Source of the DNA: Klebsormidium nitens
Taxonomy: Eukaryota; Streptophyta; Klebsormidiophyceae; Klebsormidiales; Klebsormidiaceae
Length of the DNA stretch: 64,000 nucleotides
Assembly: GCA_000708835.1 (NCBI GenBank)
Contig: DF237135.1
Span: forward strand, 92,400 to 156,399
Direction of reading: 5' to 3'
This document shows, one piece after another, positions 22,871-35,100 of this stretch (position 1 is the first letter of the stretch; every line of letters starts with the position of its first letter). The notes beneath the pieces were generated by a model. It saw only the letters and a list, made by a program, of their open reading frames with translations, made no database searches and was not told the DNA's origin. The translations under genes and the position numbers were made by a program.

Positions 22871-25356
22871 ATGACTAGCAGACTGATGTTGGACATTGTC
22901 CTTTGGTACAGCGCTTCGTCGTCCTTTAATGGCACCCCGTGCCTCATCCGGAAAGCTGGATCTAGGACGAGCGCACCTGTTCATCAGGGGACAGGACGCA
23001 GGCGGCAAGTTGCAAGAGCAGGAGGGTTTGACCTTTGGCAAGTGCTGGGGGGCCGGGGCCTGCAGACAGGCGAGGTATGGAAACACGCCTCGGGAGCTCG
23101 TGATCATTGGATAAAAATGCAGACTTGGAGAAGATTATTATTTGATTTTAGTACAGTCACTGAATGGCACGCAGACAGGCCTCTGTCTCGGCTCTCCTGT
23201 TGCTGTTTTCTTTTTACCGGAGGACGCGTTGGTATGCTTGTGGTAGGGAGCCAAAAGGTCTGAACTCTCGCCCCTTGTTGATTACATTTTTATGGCCTGG
23301 CGGTACGTCCATCTTGTTTTCTTTGTAGAGATGCACATTTGCACTTATTTACCTGAACTCTGCTCTTGAATGCATCGATTGTCTGATTTGGATTTAGCTG
23401 AATTCTCCGCAAGCCTGAGTGCACTTAGGAAAACTTCCCCGCTTTGGATTATTTCCAGGTTGGCCTGAAAACAGAGAAGGGCCAGGCCCAGCTTTTCAAG
23501 GACGGAGTGAAAGAGAAGCCAAAGGCGGCTCCCAAGGTAGGCAGTCATCATATATGGCTAACAGCTCTCTGTCACTGACAGGTTTCCGAGGTGGCAATTG
23601 TGCTCCTTGCTGTTGAAGTCCCAGGCATCAGGCCACATATCAGTAGTAGGAACAGAAGTCAAATGATTGTGTGCTTGACATTTTCTCTATTAAAATCTTG
23701 TGCTGTGTCCGCTGAGTGCTATGTGCTACATTAAGTAACATTTCGGTGGGCCCTGACACACAAGTCCACCTTATCAACCTGCGGTAGTATGGTCGATTAT
23801 TCCACGCTGTACTCGAATCAAGTGTGGGTACTGCCGGCCATGCTTGCAGGAGAAAATGGACGATCTTGAAGACGAGGTCGATGGTTTCAACAAAGAGCTC
23901 GGTGGCTTGGTAGGAGGCTTCCCTGGCGGCGAGCAGGGATTGCGCACCTTCATTCAAAAATACCCCCCTCCGAAGAAAGTACGGGTGAGGAAGTTATGCT
24001 GGCAGGAAAAGCATTTGCGCCAAGCAGGGTGTTTGGCACCGACGGTTGATTAGCAGTTCGTTGCTTCCACTCTTGTTTCGGACACCTGGGTTTAAAATGA
24101 GTCTTGCCTGAATGCGCAGTAGCCTCTGGACAGTCGACCTCGTCAGCTCGTATGAGGTGGCACCACCTGACTTAGCTCCATCTGTCTTCGCTCAGGATTA
24201 TGGGGAGGCTTTCATTGGCAAGCCTGGCCTAGCAAAAGGTACGTTGCCTAACGCTCTGCTTGGTCATGCCGAGGTTAAGCATCGTCGCTCCTCCCGATTC
24301 AGACCCTTCATGCTGCTAACTGACGCTGCTCGACTGAAAGAAGCTCTGATGCACGGTTAAAGTTTTCTTGCACAAGGTTCTTGCATCCGCTATTGATGTA
24401 TGGACACGTCCCCCATGCAGCCCGGTCGTCACGACCACCACTTCTGATGCCAGGGATGACCGTCATCTGCAAGAACCCGGATAGCGTGTACCACATGGTC
24501 AGTCCTTTCTCTCAGCGACTTTTACGGAAAGGACAGCTGGTAGCCTTCAGACTTGATCGTTTCTGTCTCCATCGAAATCAATTCCTCATCGTGGCATCTT
24601 CAATTGTGTCTGAGCATCTTTAACCAGCGAAGCCGGTTGTCACGCCTGACGCTGCAGGCAGATGTGTGTTGATCTGTTGCGTTCGAAAGTGTGGCGTCGG
24701 AGCGTCCATGAAAGTGACCAAAAACGACCTTCTTGCAGTACTCCGGCATAGTGCAACGGGTTACGGATGGGCGTGTCGGGGTCATCTTTGAAGGGGGCAA
24801 CTGGGACAAGCTGGTGAGTCCTTACGTTTGCAAAGACCAGCGTGGAAACCTTGGGGTCCTTGAAAGACTGCTGCTGATCTTTTTCTCGTCAGATGCCTCA
24901 GTGGACAACCGCAGAGCTACCGATCGTCCTTGCTGTGGACATACGACGCTGCGTTGAAGATCTGGCAGCATAGACTGCCGGTGGTCTAAAGGTTCAGCCA
25001 CTCTAAACCCGAGTGGCGAAACTCGTTGAACGCAGTGTTGGCTGTACGACCATTCAGTGCAACTGTTGAACTCGTAGGGCCCCTCATGAGCAGCTTTGTA
25101 CGAGTTGCGTGTGCCATCGGTGCTCATCGTTTTCTCTTTTGACATCTCCGAACACTCCACCTTGCAGGTAACTTTTGAGTTGCGGGATTTGGAAAGGACA
25201 ACCAGTGGCCCTCCAGGAACGAATCCGAAGTCGAAGATTGTGGAAAAGAAAGAACCACCTGCACCAAAGGTGGCGGCTGTAAAGGAAGAGACACAAAAGG
25301 AGGCTACCACTTCTTCAGAGAAGGAGCCTGCGGCTGCTGCAGCTAGTAAGGAATGA
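22871..25356 (+). CDS. ndhS: NdhS (CRR31), ferredoxin-binding subunit of chloroplast NDH
   Basis: Nuclear-encoded subunit of the chloroplast NADH dehydrogenase-like complex; its SH3-like domain forms the ferredoxin docking site for cyclic electron flow around photosystem I (known for the family). Exons: 22871-23074, 23459-23536, 23850-23978, 24196-24238, 24421-24497, 24739-24813, 25168-25356; about 264 residues. Seen: a Ser/Arg-rich transit-type N-terminus, then FDLWQVLGGRGLQTGE, GGFPGGEQGLRTFI, LLMPGMTVICKNPDSVYHM, YSGIVQRVTDGRVGVIFEGG and FELRDLER, all landmarks of NdhS. The 43-nt exon at 24196-24238 is inferred from phase and from the conserved spacing between PPPK and LLMPGM. The tail is Ala/Glu/Lys-rich. 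The start is uncertain: 22871 is preferred because longer versions (22766, 22844) add acidic residues unusual in a transit peptide. Confidence 0.9.
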
Positions 25357-26139
25357 CATCAGTACTTTGTTTGTGACTCGCGGGCATTCAGGTGACTCTG
25401 TATAAGGCAAACTGCTCACGCTTTCACTTGACAGGTTCATTCGTGACTGTCGTATGTCCTAGTCGTCACTCTTCATGTGTGTACACTTTATTCGTATCCT
25501 GAGGATAGGCCTTTTCAGGCAATCTAGATAGAGCGCCCCTGGTTCCTCTGCCTCCTTATGTGTGTGATTGAAGTTGAGAGGTCCATTGATAAGATCGCTT
25601 ATGGTTCATCACAACTGTTTCTTTTGAGCTATTCAACGCATCATAAGGTTCTACCATATGCAGATCGAGCCAATTGCCAAAAATATTATCGGCACATGTG
25701 ATCTTGGGACATCTAGGGGCGAACTATGACAAGAATAGGTACTCAGCTTTTGATCATGACTCATCATCAGGCTCAACCTTCACATTGGCGAATATATATG
25801 CATGTATGTTGCCTCCCACCCGAGGCCGTGAACCAACCAATGCACCTGGGGTTTGCAAGTTGCTGCCGAGTTCGCCAGGCTGCAATGGCAAGCAGATCCG
25901 ACATGATCGTTCGTAGGCAGGAGAATGGATGCATGCAAGCGTTATATAATATGATGAAACTCGGGTTACCTAAGTTAGCTAGTATGCCCTGAAAGGGCAT
26001 GCGCCAATAGCCCTGCTTTTTGGGTTACCTACATAACCGAGAAGCTTACCCATGTGAGGAAACCTAAAGTGTGAGGAGATCTGAGGAGGCGTCTCCATCT
26101 TTCTGTGGATTGGGCAATGTGCACGTACACTATTCAAAC
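25357..26139. other. Spacer between NdhS and the DExH helicase
   Basis: Holds the NdhS 3'UTR and the helicase promoter. No coding content seen. AT-rich words (AATATATATGCATG near 25792, TATATAAT near 25943) lie in its second half. Confidence 0.5.
25943..25950 (+). promoter_or_regulatory. Possible TATA box of the helicase gene
   Basis: TATATAAT lies about 190 bases before the helicase ATG at 26140, a plausible distance for a core promoter with a 5'UTR of about 160 bases. Based on sequence and position only. Confidence 0.35.
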
Positions 26140-29100
26140 ATGGGGCCCAAGAAGAAGAGCAACAAGCTGTCGACTTCGAGTGCGGGGAACAAAAGCCAGG
26201 TTGCAAAGAGCACAGGAAGTGCTGCAAAGGCTGCCACCAAAGTTGATATTAGCTCTGGCAATGAAGCAAGATTGCGACGGCTGCTCCTGAATGTCAGCAG
26301 CTCTGAAGGAGTCCTGAAAGATACAGACTCTGTTGAAGCATATGCCTCTGATAAGAAGGCTAGTAAGACCTTGAAAGATACTTACGATGCACTAACCCAG
26401 GAAGGTTTCACCAGAGAGCAAGTAGAGACCGTGCTGAGGTCCCTGCCACAGGTAGGAAGAGTTCAGCCCAAGTGATCAACGGATCTAATGCCGAGGTTTG
26501 GTGGTGGTGCGGCCAGCAAATGAGAGACTGGATGTGAACAAATAGAAGTGGGAATTGCATCGCGGCAGCATCTACTTCATGAGATTGCGCCAGCATTGTG
26601 CTGATGGAGGGTGGTGTAGCTGCATTCCTGCAGCAAGATGCTTGGACCGTCTTCTTGGCACATGTTCTACTTCAAATTCCACAAAAGGTGGATGTGTTTT
26701 GAAACCACTATTTTGTGCGATCTTTCTCCAATCTGATCTTCTGGTGGTAGACGGCGCATATGTTGCTGCTATGCAGGCTGCGGTGTCCTTAGAGTCCGCA
26801 CTGGACTGGCTATGTCTCAAGCTGCCAGCACACGAGCTGCCCCTAAAGTTCTCACGGGGCATACGAACAAGCGTTGAAGAAAGTGAGCTGACAAACTCTC
26901 TCCTGATCCTGTCCTCTGTGGATGAGAAGCACTGCGTTGTTGTGCTCTGAGGCACAATATGCACAGTATCAAGGAAGACCTTTTGGCTGTATGAGCTTCT
27001 CTGATTGTGCTGCCGCGTTCCCTCCAACTCTCAAAGGAACATAGGGGCCATCCACTGAAATACTCCAGTCTTTTATACCAGGTGGAGGCGTTCAGGTGCT
27101 TGCAACCGCTCGTCCTGGCGCTCCATCTCGCAAGGAGGTTGGAGCCTCGGCTCTCGAGGAAAAAGAGGCGCTTCAATCCCTCCAGAAGCCTCTGCTAGAT
27201 GCCATTCCTGCCAGGAAAATTGAGGAGGATGGGAGGAAGGAACAAGCAGCATGGATTCGACAGTACTTGGATAAACAGGAAGAGACGTCAGAGGAGGAGG
27301 AGTCAGCAGGGGGGGATGAAGATGACTGGGAGGTAAGGGCCAGAGGGGTGGCTGATTAGTGTCACTCATCCACCAATCAACTGGTCAGCTTCCTTGGTGA
27401 GTCGACCAGCTGAGAGCAAAGGCAAGGGCAGAAGCTCAGGAGAGCCTTGCTCCAGCGGCCCTGTATTTCTACTGGCTCTTCTGCGGATTCAGCTCGCAAG
27501 CACTAAAAGCTCCATCTGAGTATAAGGAAGCTTATGCACAGTTCACCTTGATGTGGATTTCTAGCTATCAATGAACGACGCTCAGTCTGATGTTGCTTGA
27601 ACAGGTCTGGGCCGACCCTCGAGAGCGAGAGCGGCGAAAAGCGAGCCGGGCAGCCGCCGCCCTTGATCCTGCGGTCAGAACGAGTCAGATCGCGGATGAG
27701 TATGCTGCGGCCAAAATGGAGGCTGGAAAGGCCAAGGCAGCAGGAGACAAGGCCAGACAACAAGCTGCAGGGAAGATCATACGGGAGCTCAAAGAGGAGA
27801 TGGCAAGGCTAGGCAAGTGTTCCCCTTATGAGCTTGTTGCTCAAAAGGAAACACCTTGGAACAGATTTCCTGACTTCACATACAAGGACACTGTTTTTGA
27901 AGCCGAAAGACCAAGGACGCCCGCAACTTGCTATGAGTGAATGATGTGCGGAGCGATGGGAAATCGACTGGGACTTCAAGCTCGATTAGATCGAGGATCA
28001 CATCTGCGTGCTTGATTTATTCTGAGAAGATTCGTTCTGACATTCTCAACAGCAGTTTCAGGTGCTGTACTGGCAGGCACGTCAGTGAATGACAAGGTCT
28101 GGTTCAGTATTTTTACAGGGGTGAAAGAAGATGATCTTCATTCGAAGCCGACAACGGGTTTCCAGGAGGAGGCAGGAGAGTCGATGCCAGGAGCGCCGGC
28201 CGGCGCAATTGCTGAAACAACCACAAGCGCTGAGGAAGGAGACTGGGAGTCGCTGGCTGTTTCGCCAGACACGGAACGTCCAGATGTTCCAGAAGCAGAT
28301 CATATCTCCAGGGTAGAGGAGATTGCGGGGCCAAGCGGAAGCAGCACTTCCGAAGTTCCAAAAATTGTCTCCACGACAAGTACGAGCACTGAGGCGACCA
28401 GGGCGGAGGAGGAAGAGGGTGGGATGTCGTCAATGTTCGACGAGGACACTTCGGACGTGGGGCTTCCGGACTCGGTCACTCTGATGCAGAAGCAGGCGCA
28501 GTTCGAGGAGCCGCTCGTGGCGTGGGGCACGGAGTCTGGGGGCAGCAAGGGTCGGCCTCCGGGGGGTAAGGGGAAGGGGCCTGCAAAGGGGGGCGGCGGG
28601 GGGGTGGACGTGCAACGGCTGCCGAAGGCGCTGTTGCAGCAGCACTGTCAGAAGGAGGGGTGGCCTGCCCCCCGTTTCGAGAAGCTGCCGGTTGGGGGCA
28701 CGAGAATCGAAGGAGGGGGGTATAGATACTCGGTGAGGGTCGAACGGCCGGGAAGGGGGAAGGGGAAGAGGGCGAATGCGGGCCCGCTCGACGTGCAACT
28801 CCCTGCAGACGAGGACGGGTACGATGCACGTTGACTTGTATCCTTTTTCTTGAGGTGTCGGTGCACGATCAAGCGCATCCTGGTGTTCTGCGCTTAGCGG
28901 GATCCGTTCTTCCTTCCAGAATGCACCTCTCCCAGCATTTAGCGGCGAAAGCTGCGGTAGCTCTTGTCTGCTGCGACACTTTCAGATCCCGCCGAGAAAA
29001 AGTCGCCGCCATCGAGGCAGGAAATTTGGAGTCAATAATCCACGCTGTCGTTGGAAATCTTCATTGGGGGTTGAGAATTATACTTGTCACATACTGTAAC

Positions 29101-32100
29101 GCGAAAAACCGTGGACATTGATCTTTCCGTCCTCCGCGCTTCTAGACCCGGTATCGGACCACGACAGTGCTATTTCCTTTGAGTACTCACGTTGCCTCTC
29201 CTTGTCTTTAAAAGGTGGCCGAGCATAGGCGACGCTCAAAATGCCGCTGCGACATTGGCCTTGTACGAATTGGTGCGAGATCAGCCGCTGTATCGGATAC
29301 TGCCGCCGCCATACAGCGATATGTGGAAAGGATGGCAGCTGCAAGGTGAACTCCTTCAGAAGATGAATGCTAGCTGTGGTTTTTCGCGTTTAGCAACATG
29401 AAGGCGTTTGGGATTACAGCAGTAGAGATGATCAGACGTTGGAAACAGTATTCCCCGGGCTAAATCGAACTTAATCGGTTGAAGGAATTGATCTCCCTAT
29501 CTCATGATCAAGAAGTCCGTAGTAACATACTGGCATCCAGAAAGATTTTGAAGTCGTTGCGGATATGTTTGACGATATGTGTCATCTCTTCTGCTGCACT
29601 TGTTTAGCAGAGTACATAGCGAAGCTTTCGAATCCAACCTGGCCGAAAAACTTCCGTTCAAAGAGCAATTCTGAGAGCTTTTTCTTTCTTGCGAAGTGCG
29701 TTCCCGTCAGCCTCCCCGTCCGCTCTTCCATCCAGGTTCTGAGGCCCGGACGGAAGCTACCCAAGCCGCGGAACAGCAGCGCGCCGACTTCATCAACGCG
29801 CTCGTCAGCGAGAAAGCGGCGACTGCCCCGACTCGAAGGGCAGAAAACGGTGGCCAAAGGCCCGAGGAAGAGAGCACCAGTGGCGACGAAGACATGGACT
29901 GGTCTCAGCTGGAGACTGGCGAGACGAGCGAGGTTCAGCAACGCAATGGGGATCGCTTGAAGAGGGAACTAGAGGCGAGGGGGAGAACGCCGGGGTATCA
30001 AAAGATGCTGAAAGGTCGGTTGGGCCTGCCGATCGCGAGGGTGCGGGACGAGATACTGGGCGCCTTGCGTCAGCATGACGTGGTCGTTGTGTCCGGAGAG
30101 ACGGGCTCGGGAAAGACTACACAGGTGGGATTTGCCAGCTTACGCGCCCCAGACTCCGTTACAATATTGTCGGTCGTCCCCGTTTGGACCTTTGGACCGC
30201 AAAAGGTTCTTCAAATTGCTACAGTAAGCCCTGCATTCCTGACTCCGATACTTAAATGGAAAGAGGACGCCGCGCTCTTCAGCGACTGCTCAACAGAAGC
30301 CCAGAGTGCGCAACAAAGAACGGGCAGAGTAGGCTCCCAGTCGTATTGAAAGCGCATTAACTCAACCGGCAAGACGAGCGTGTGGATCCCGGTCACAAAA
30401 GACTATCAGACTTTCAGTCACTGCCTGTCATTAAGGATTCCATCCTCATCCTTAGGAGGGACCTTTCCTCTTTCCACGTTGTCTTCGATCCTGCCAACTT
30501 CAACTTTTCCCGTTGTGCAGGTCCCTCAGTACATTTTGGACGCGGAGATTGAGGCGGGCCGGGGCGGCGCCTGCAGCATTGTGTGCACGCAGCCCCGGCG
30601 AATCGCCGCTGTGTCAGTGGCGGAGAGGGTCGCCAGCGAAAGGTGTGAAGCGGCTCCGGGGGAGAACGGCGCCCTGGTGGGCTACCACGTCCGACTTGAT
30701 GCAGCCAGGTGAGGACACGCGGCGTCTGCACAAGCTGTCATTAGACCAAAATGGGCGTTCTACAGTAGGGGGGGCCTGACCTCTATGTAGGAAATTTAGG
30801 ATAAGAACTTGTGCCCACTTGTTTTATGCACGTTGCCACCATCCTGCCTTGGTTCGCTTCTTGCCCTACAGGCTTCAAGTTGAACTTGCAAGCAGTTGAT
30901 TCTGCGATCCGTCACGACGTACCGAGTTGATTTGCATCCGGGCTCGGTTGTAACGTCCTCTTTCTAAGTTGCTGACACTGCAAAGCGCTTTTGCGCGACT
31001 ATTTGGTTCAAAGATTACAACTGGCAAGCTAACTCGATTGCTGTCGTTTTCGCGCAGGTCCTCCGAGACCCGGCTGCTCTTCTGCACGACGGGCATCCTG
31101 CTGCGGCGGCTGGCGGGCGACCGCGCTCTCGCTGACGTCAGCCACGTGGTGGTGGACGAGGTGCACGAGCGGACGCTGCAGGGCGACTTCCTGATGACCA
31201 TCCTGCGCGAGCTGCTCGCGCGCCGGAACGGGGGTCGCAGCAGGCTGCCCCCGCTCAAAGTCGTGCTCATGTCAGTCCCTTTCGCTACTGCGCTCCTTGC
31301 TTTATGGCTTTTTGATGACTTTGGACTTTCTCAGCTTCAGCAATCACGGTCTGACCAAGTTGCTTTGGAGAGTGCAAGGAGAAGGTGCGGAACGATCACC
31401 TGCGCTCTAGATTCAAAAAGCTGAACCAGTCGAAGTCTCTTCTTTTCACTCCGCTGACCGTCCCTGCTGCCCACTTCTGCCTCTTCGTCCTTCGCTTCAG
31501 GAATTTGTTCGATAATCCTTTGACTCGTTGCGAACTCGAAGTGGGCTCATAGGCTATGCCCCGGGTGCAGGTCCGCCACTTTGGACGCGGGCCTATTCTC
31601 CAGCTACTTCGGCGGCTGCCCGGTGGTCAGCGCCGAGGGGCGCACCTTCCCCGTGCAGATGCACTGCCTGGAGGACATCTACGAGCGGCTCGCCTACAAG
31701 CTGGCCGCCGACTCGCCCGCAGCACAGCGTGAGGGCGCGGGTATGAGATTTGCACATGTGAGCAGGGGACCCTTTGAGCCCATGTTTTTTGATCGCCTGC
31801 CTTGACAACCTTCCTTGATCCCCTCGGCGATCCGTCTGCCTTCCCGCAGATGCTCCTCAGATCCAACAACCAACAATCGAGGGTCGGCTTGGAACATACA
31901 TCAGCATATCGTTGTTCCGTCTTTTTGCTGTCCAAAGGACGCATTTCTACTACAGCTATCAGCGCGAGTTGGGCATCAATTTTCAACCAATCCATTGAGG
32001 CTGCCGCCGCTTCCCCTCTCGTTGAAACTCGTGAGCTGTGCCGATGAATCTTTCTGTAATCTTTGGAGCTGTGCCGATGTAATCATACCACGATATTTTG

Positions 32101-35100
32101 ATCCAGGCGTCTCGCAGCAAGATGGTGGGCGGGAACCAAGACAAGAACAAGCTGATCAAGGCCGGCTGGGGGGACGAGCTCAAGGCCGGGGGCGGGGACC
32201 AGGTTCTCAACCCGAACTACGACGAGGAATTGTACCAGGACTTCAGCAGCGCTACCAGGAAGAACCTGGTGAGGTCTCAGGGCCGGGAATCTTAGGGCTT
32301 TGTTTGCTAAAACGCTGCTTTTAGAAGAGAAATCGAAGCTATGAGCTGTAACTGATACAAGCCTGAGTAGCCTCCAAAGGATTTTTGACTTACCTGCGTA
32401 GCACATGCAAACTTAAGAAAAGAACTAATGAAAGCATGCGGGAAGTCTCTTGCTTTCACCGGGCAATACTTTTCGGACAGGACTGGATGCTTTCGCAACG
32501 AGTCTGTCTCGTCTTTAGTCTGCCCTTCTCTCTCAACACAGCTTGTCATCCCTGAGGAAGCGCTCCAAATCAACTCTTGGTCAGCGCGGACGTGGAGCAT
32601 TTGCCAACGCAAACATGGTCCAGGTTTTATGTTAGATGATCGAAAGCCTGTGGCTCGCACCCACCCAGCACTTTCTCTGCAGGCGAGGCTTGACGAGGAG
32701 CAGATTGACTATGATCTGCTGGAGGACCTCATTACGCACATCGACGAGTCGGGGGACGACTTTGGCGAGGGCGCCGTGCTGGTGTTCCTCCCGGGCATCG
32801 CGGAAATTCAGAGCCTGCTGGACCGCCTCTCCGCATCCCGCCGCTTTGGCACGCCGGAGAAGTCGCAGGTGGGCAATCCTCGCAGGCGAAACGAGCTTCG
32901 CGTGGTCGGGAACTGTACATTGCCTGCTGCTCCGTTTCGAAACCTTTTGATATCCAAAAGTCTGTCAAGAATGTACCGAAGTGATTGCAGAACGCGTACG
33001 TAGATCTGTTTTTCAGAATCGTCAAGTGTTACTTACAGCAAGTAACTGCCCGCTTTTCGTAGGAATTGTAGCTGTCGAGGCCTAACACCATGGAAAACTG
33101 GACTGAAATTTTTGGACCCTCGGAGCTTTGCTCTTTCTGCCAGGATGGCGATCAATTTTCGGACTTCATCCTTGGAAGTCAGGGTCAATCTGAAGAAGAG
33201 CCCAAAACAGTAAATGGAGATTCAAGTGCTAGTCTTGCGTTTGTGCTTGTTTCTTGCGTATACTGATTGGTTGGCCCTTCTTTTGCAGTGGCTCCTTCCC
33301 CTCCATTCATCCGTCTCGCCGAGCGAGCAGAGACGCGCGTTCCAAACACCTCCTCCAGGCATCCGAAAGGTGAGCTGCGCCGCGAGAGATGTGCTAAGAT
33401 TCGTTTTCTCTGCTGCTGTTCTTTCGCGTCCACATCCCTAGGGCATGCAGAATATTTGTTTGATGAAAAGCTTCTCAGAGAGAAACGGAGGTCACTTGAA
33501 AAGGGCTTCCAAAACGTAGTCCTTGAACCAGCCGCTGCTTATTGAGTCCGAGATAGTCAACGAGCCTCTTCGTGGACCTGAGCAACGAGTTTGAGCTGAG
33601 CGCAGACCTCCTTCCACCTAAGCGTGATCCTGAACAAGATTCAAGCTTCAGGGGGTCCTTTTTCACCAATTTTGCGGCATTGGCGGACTGCTTCTACGAT
33701 GATCTTCTCCCAATTCTGCTTACTAAAAAGGAATCTCACGTTGTGATGACTGACGTCACGATGACGCGCGTGGTGATGTCTACCAACATCGTGGAGACAA
33801 GGTCGACCCTCTGCCAAGCTTAGATGCCAAAGCATTCCGTCGACCATCACGCTTGTACATCTCACGGTCAGATCACGCAGCTGACGTCACGTTGACGCAG
33901 GTGGTGGTGGCGACCAACATCGCGGAGACGAGCATCACGATCCCGGACGTCGTCGTGGTGATTGACAGCGGCCGCCAGAAGGAGCAGCGCTACGACGCCA
34001 AGCGCGGCATGGCGTCCCTCGTCGAGGCCTGGGTCTCCAAGGTCCGGAAGTCCGTCCGACCGCATGTCTTTAAAGAACTGGAATTCCATGTACATGGCGA
34101 TCATGTGTGGCTTTTCCTTGAGATGAGTCTGCCAACAGGCTGGGTTGTAGAGCAGGATGAGCTGACACGGAACAACGTTTGAGTCAGCCACCCGATTCTC
34201 TTTGCGCGTGGTACGTGTATTATGTATCTGAAGCCCATTTAGCAGAGATCTCAGAGGAGGGGATGGAGAGAAAGACCCCTCTTGAAGTCAAGTTTCCTCC
34301 GCTCCGAATGTATTTTGTGCAGAAGCCACCGTAGTGGTCTTTTCAAACTTCTTTGAGGCCCTCAAGGATTCTATTAACGTTTAAATTATTACTGATAAAC
34401 TTCGAACTCTCTCCAATGCATCCAATTCAATGCCCAGTTATTTATTTCACGCTCACCCGCCGCTTCGCTGTCCTCAGGCGAACGCGCGACAGCGCGCCGG
34501 CCGGGCGGGCCGCGTCCGGCCCGGGACGTGCTTCACGCTGTACACGCGGCGACGGCTGGAGTCGCAGATGCGGCCCTTCCAGGCACCCGAAATGGCGCGC
34601 GTGCCGCTCGCGGAGCTGTGCCTGCAGGTCAAGCTGCTCAAGCTGGGGACCGCGGGCGAAGTGCTGGCCAAGGTGAAGTCGGTTCTGCAATGGCCTTTTT
34701 CTATCATTCAGACTGAGAAAGTTTGTCAATAAACATTCTGGGGTGCTTCTTTGAGTGCGTGAAGTCGGACAAGCCAGCGGGTTCTCCAAGAGAAAACAGC
34801 AAAAGCCGTGCCGACGTGGGGTTTTGCAGCTCTTGGAGCTTCGGGTCAGCCTGACAAGAGGTCTTGCGATGCACAAAAGTCGCCGGCCATTAGCGCATGC
34901 CCTTAAAGTTGCAGATTCGTTGGAAGAATGACGACGTCAAGAAAGCTTCGTTCAAGAGCGGGTTTTCCCAGTGCAGGCCATAGAGCCGCCGAAGGCAGAG
35001 TCGGTCGAGGCGGCGGTGGGGTCCCTGCGGGAGGTGGGCGCTCTGGACGAGAAGGAAGAGCTGACGCCGCTGGGGCACCACCTGGCAGCACTCCCAGTCG

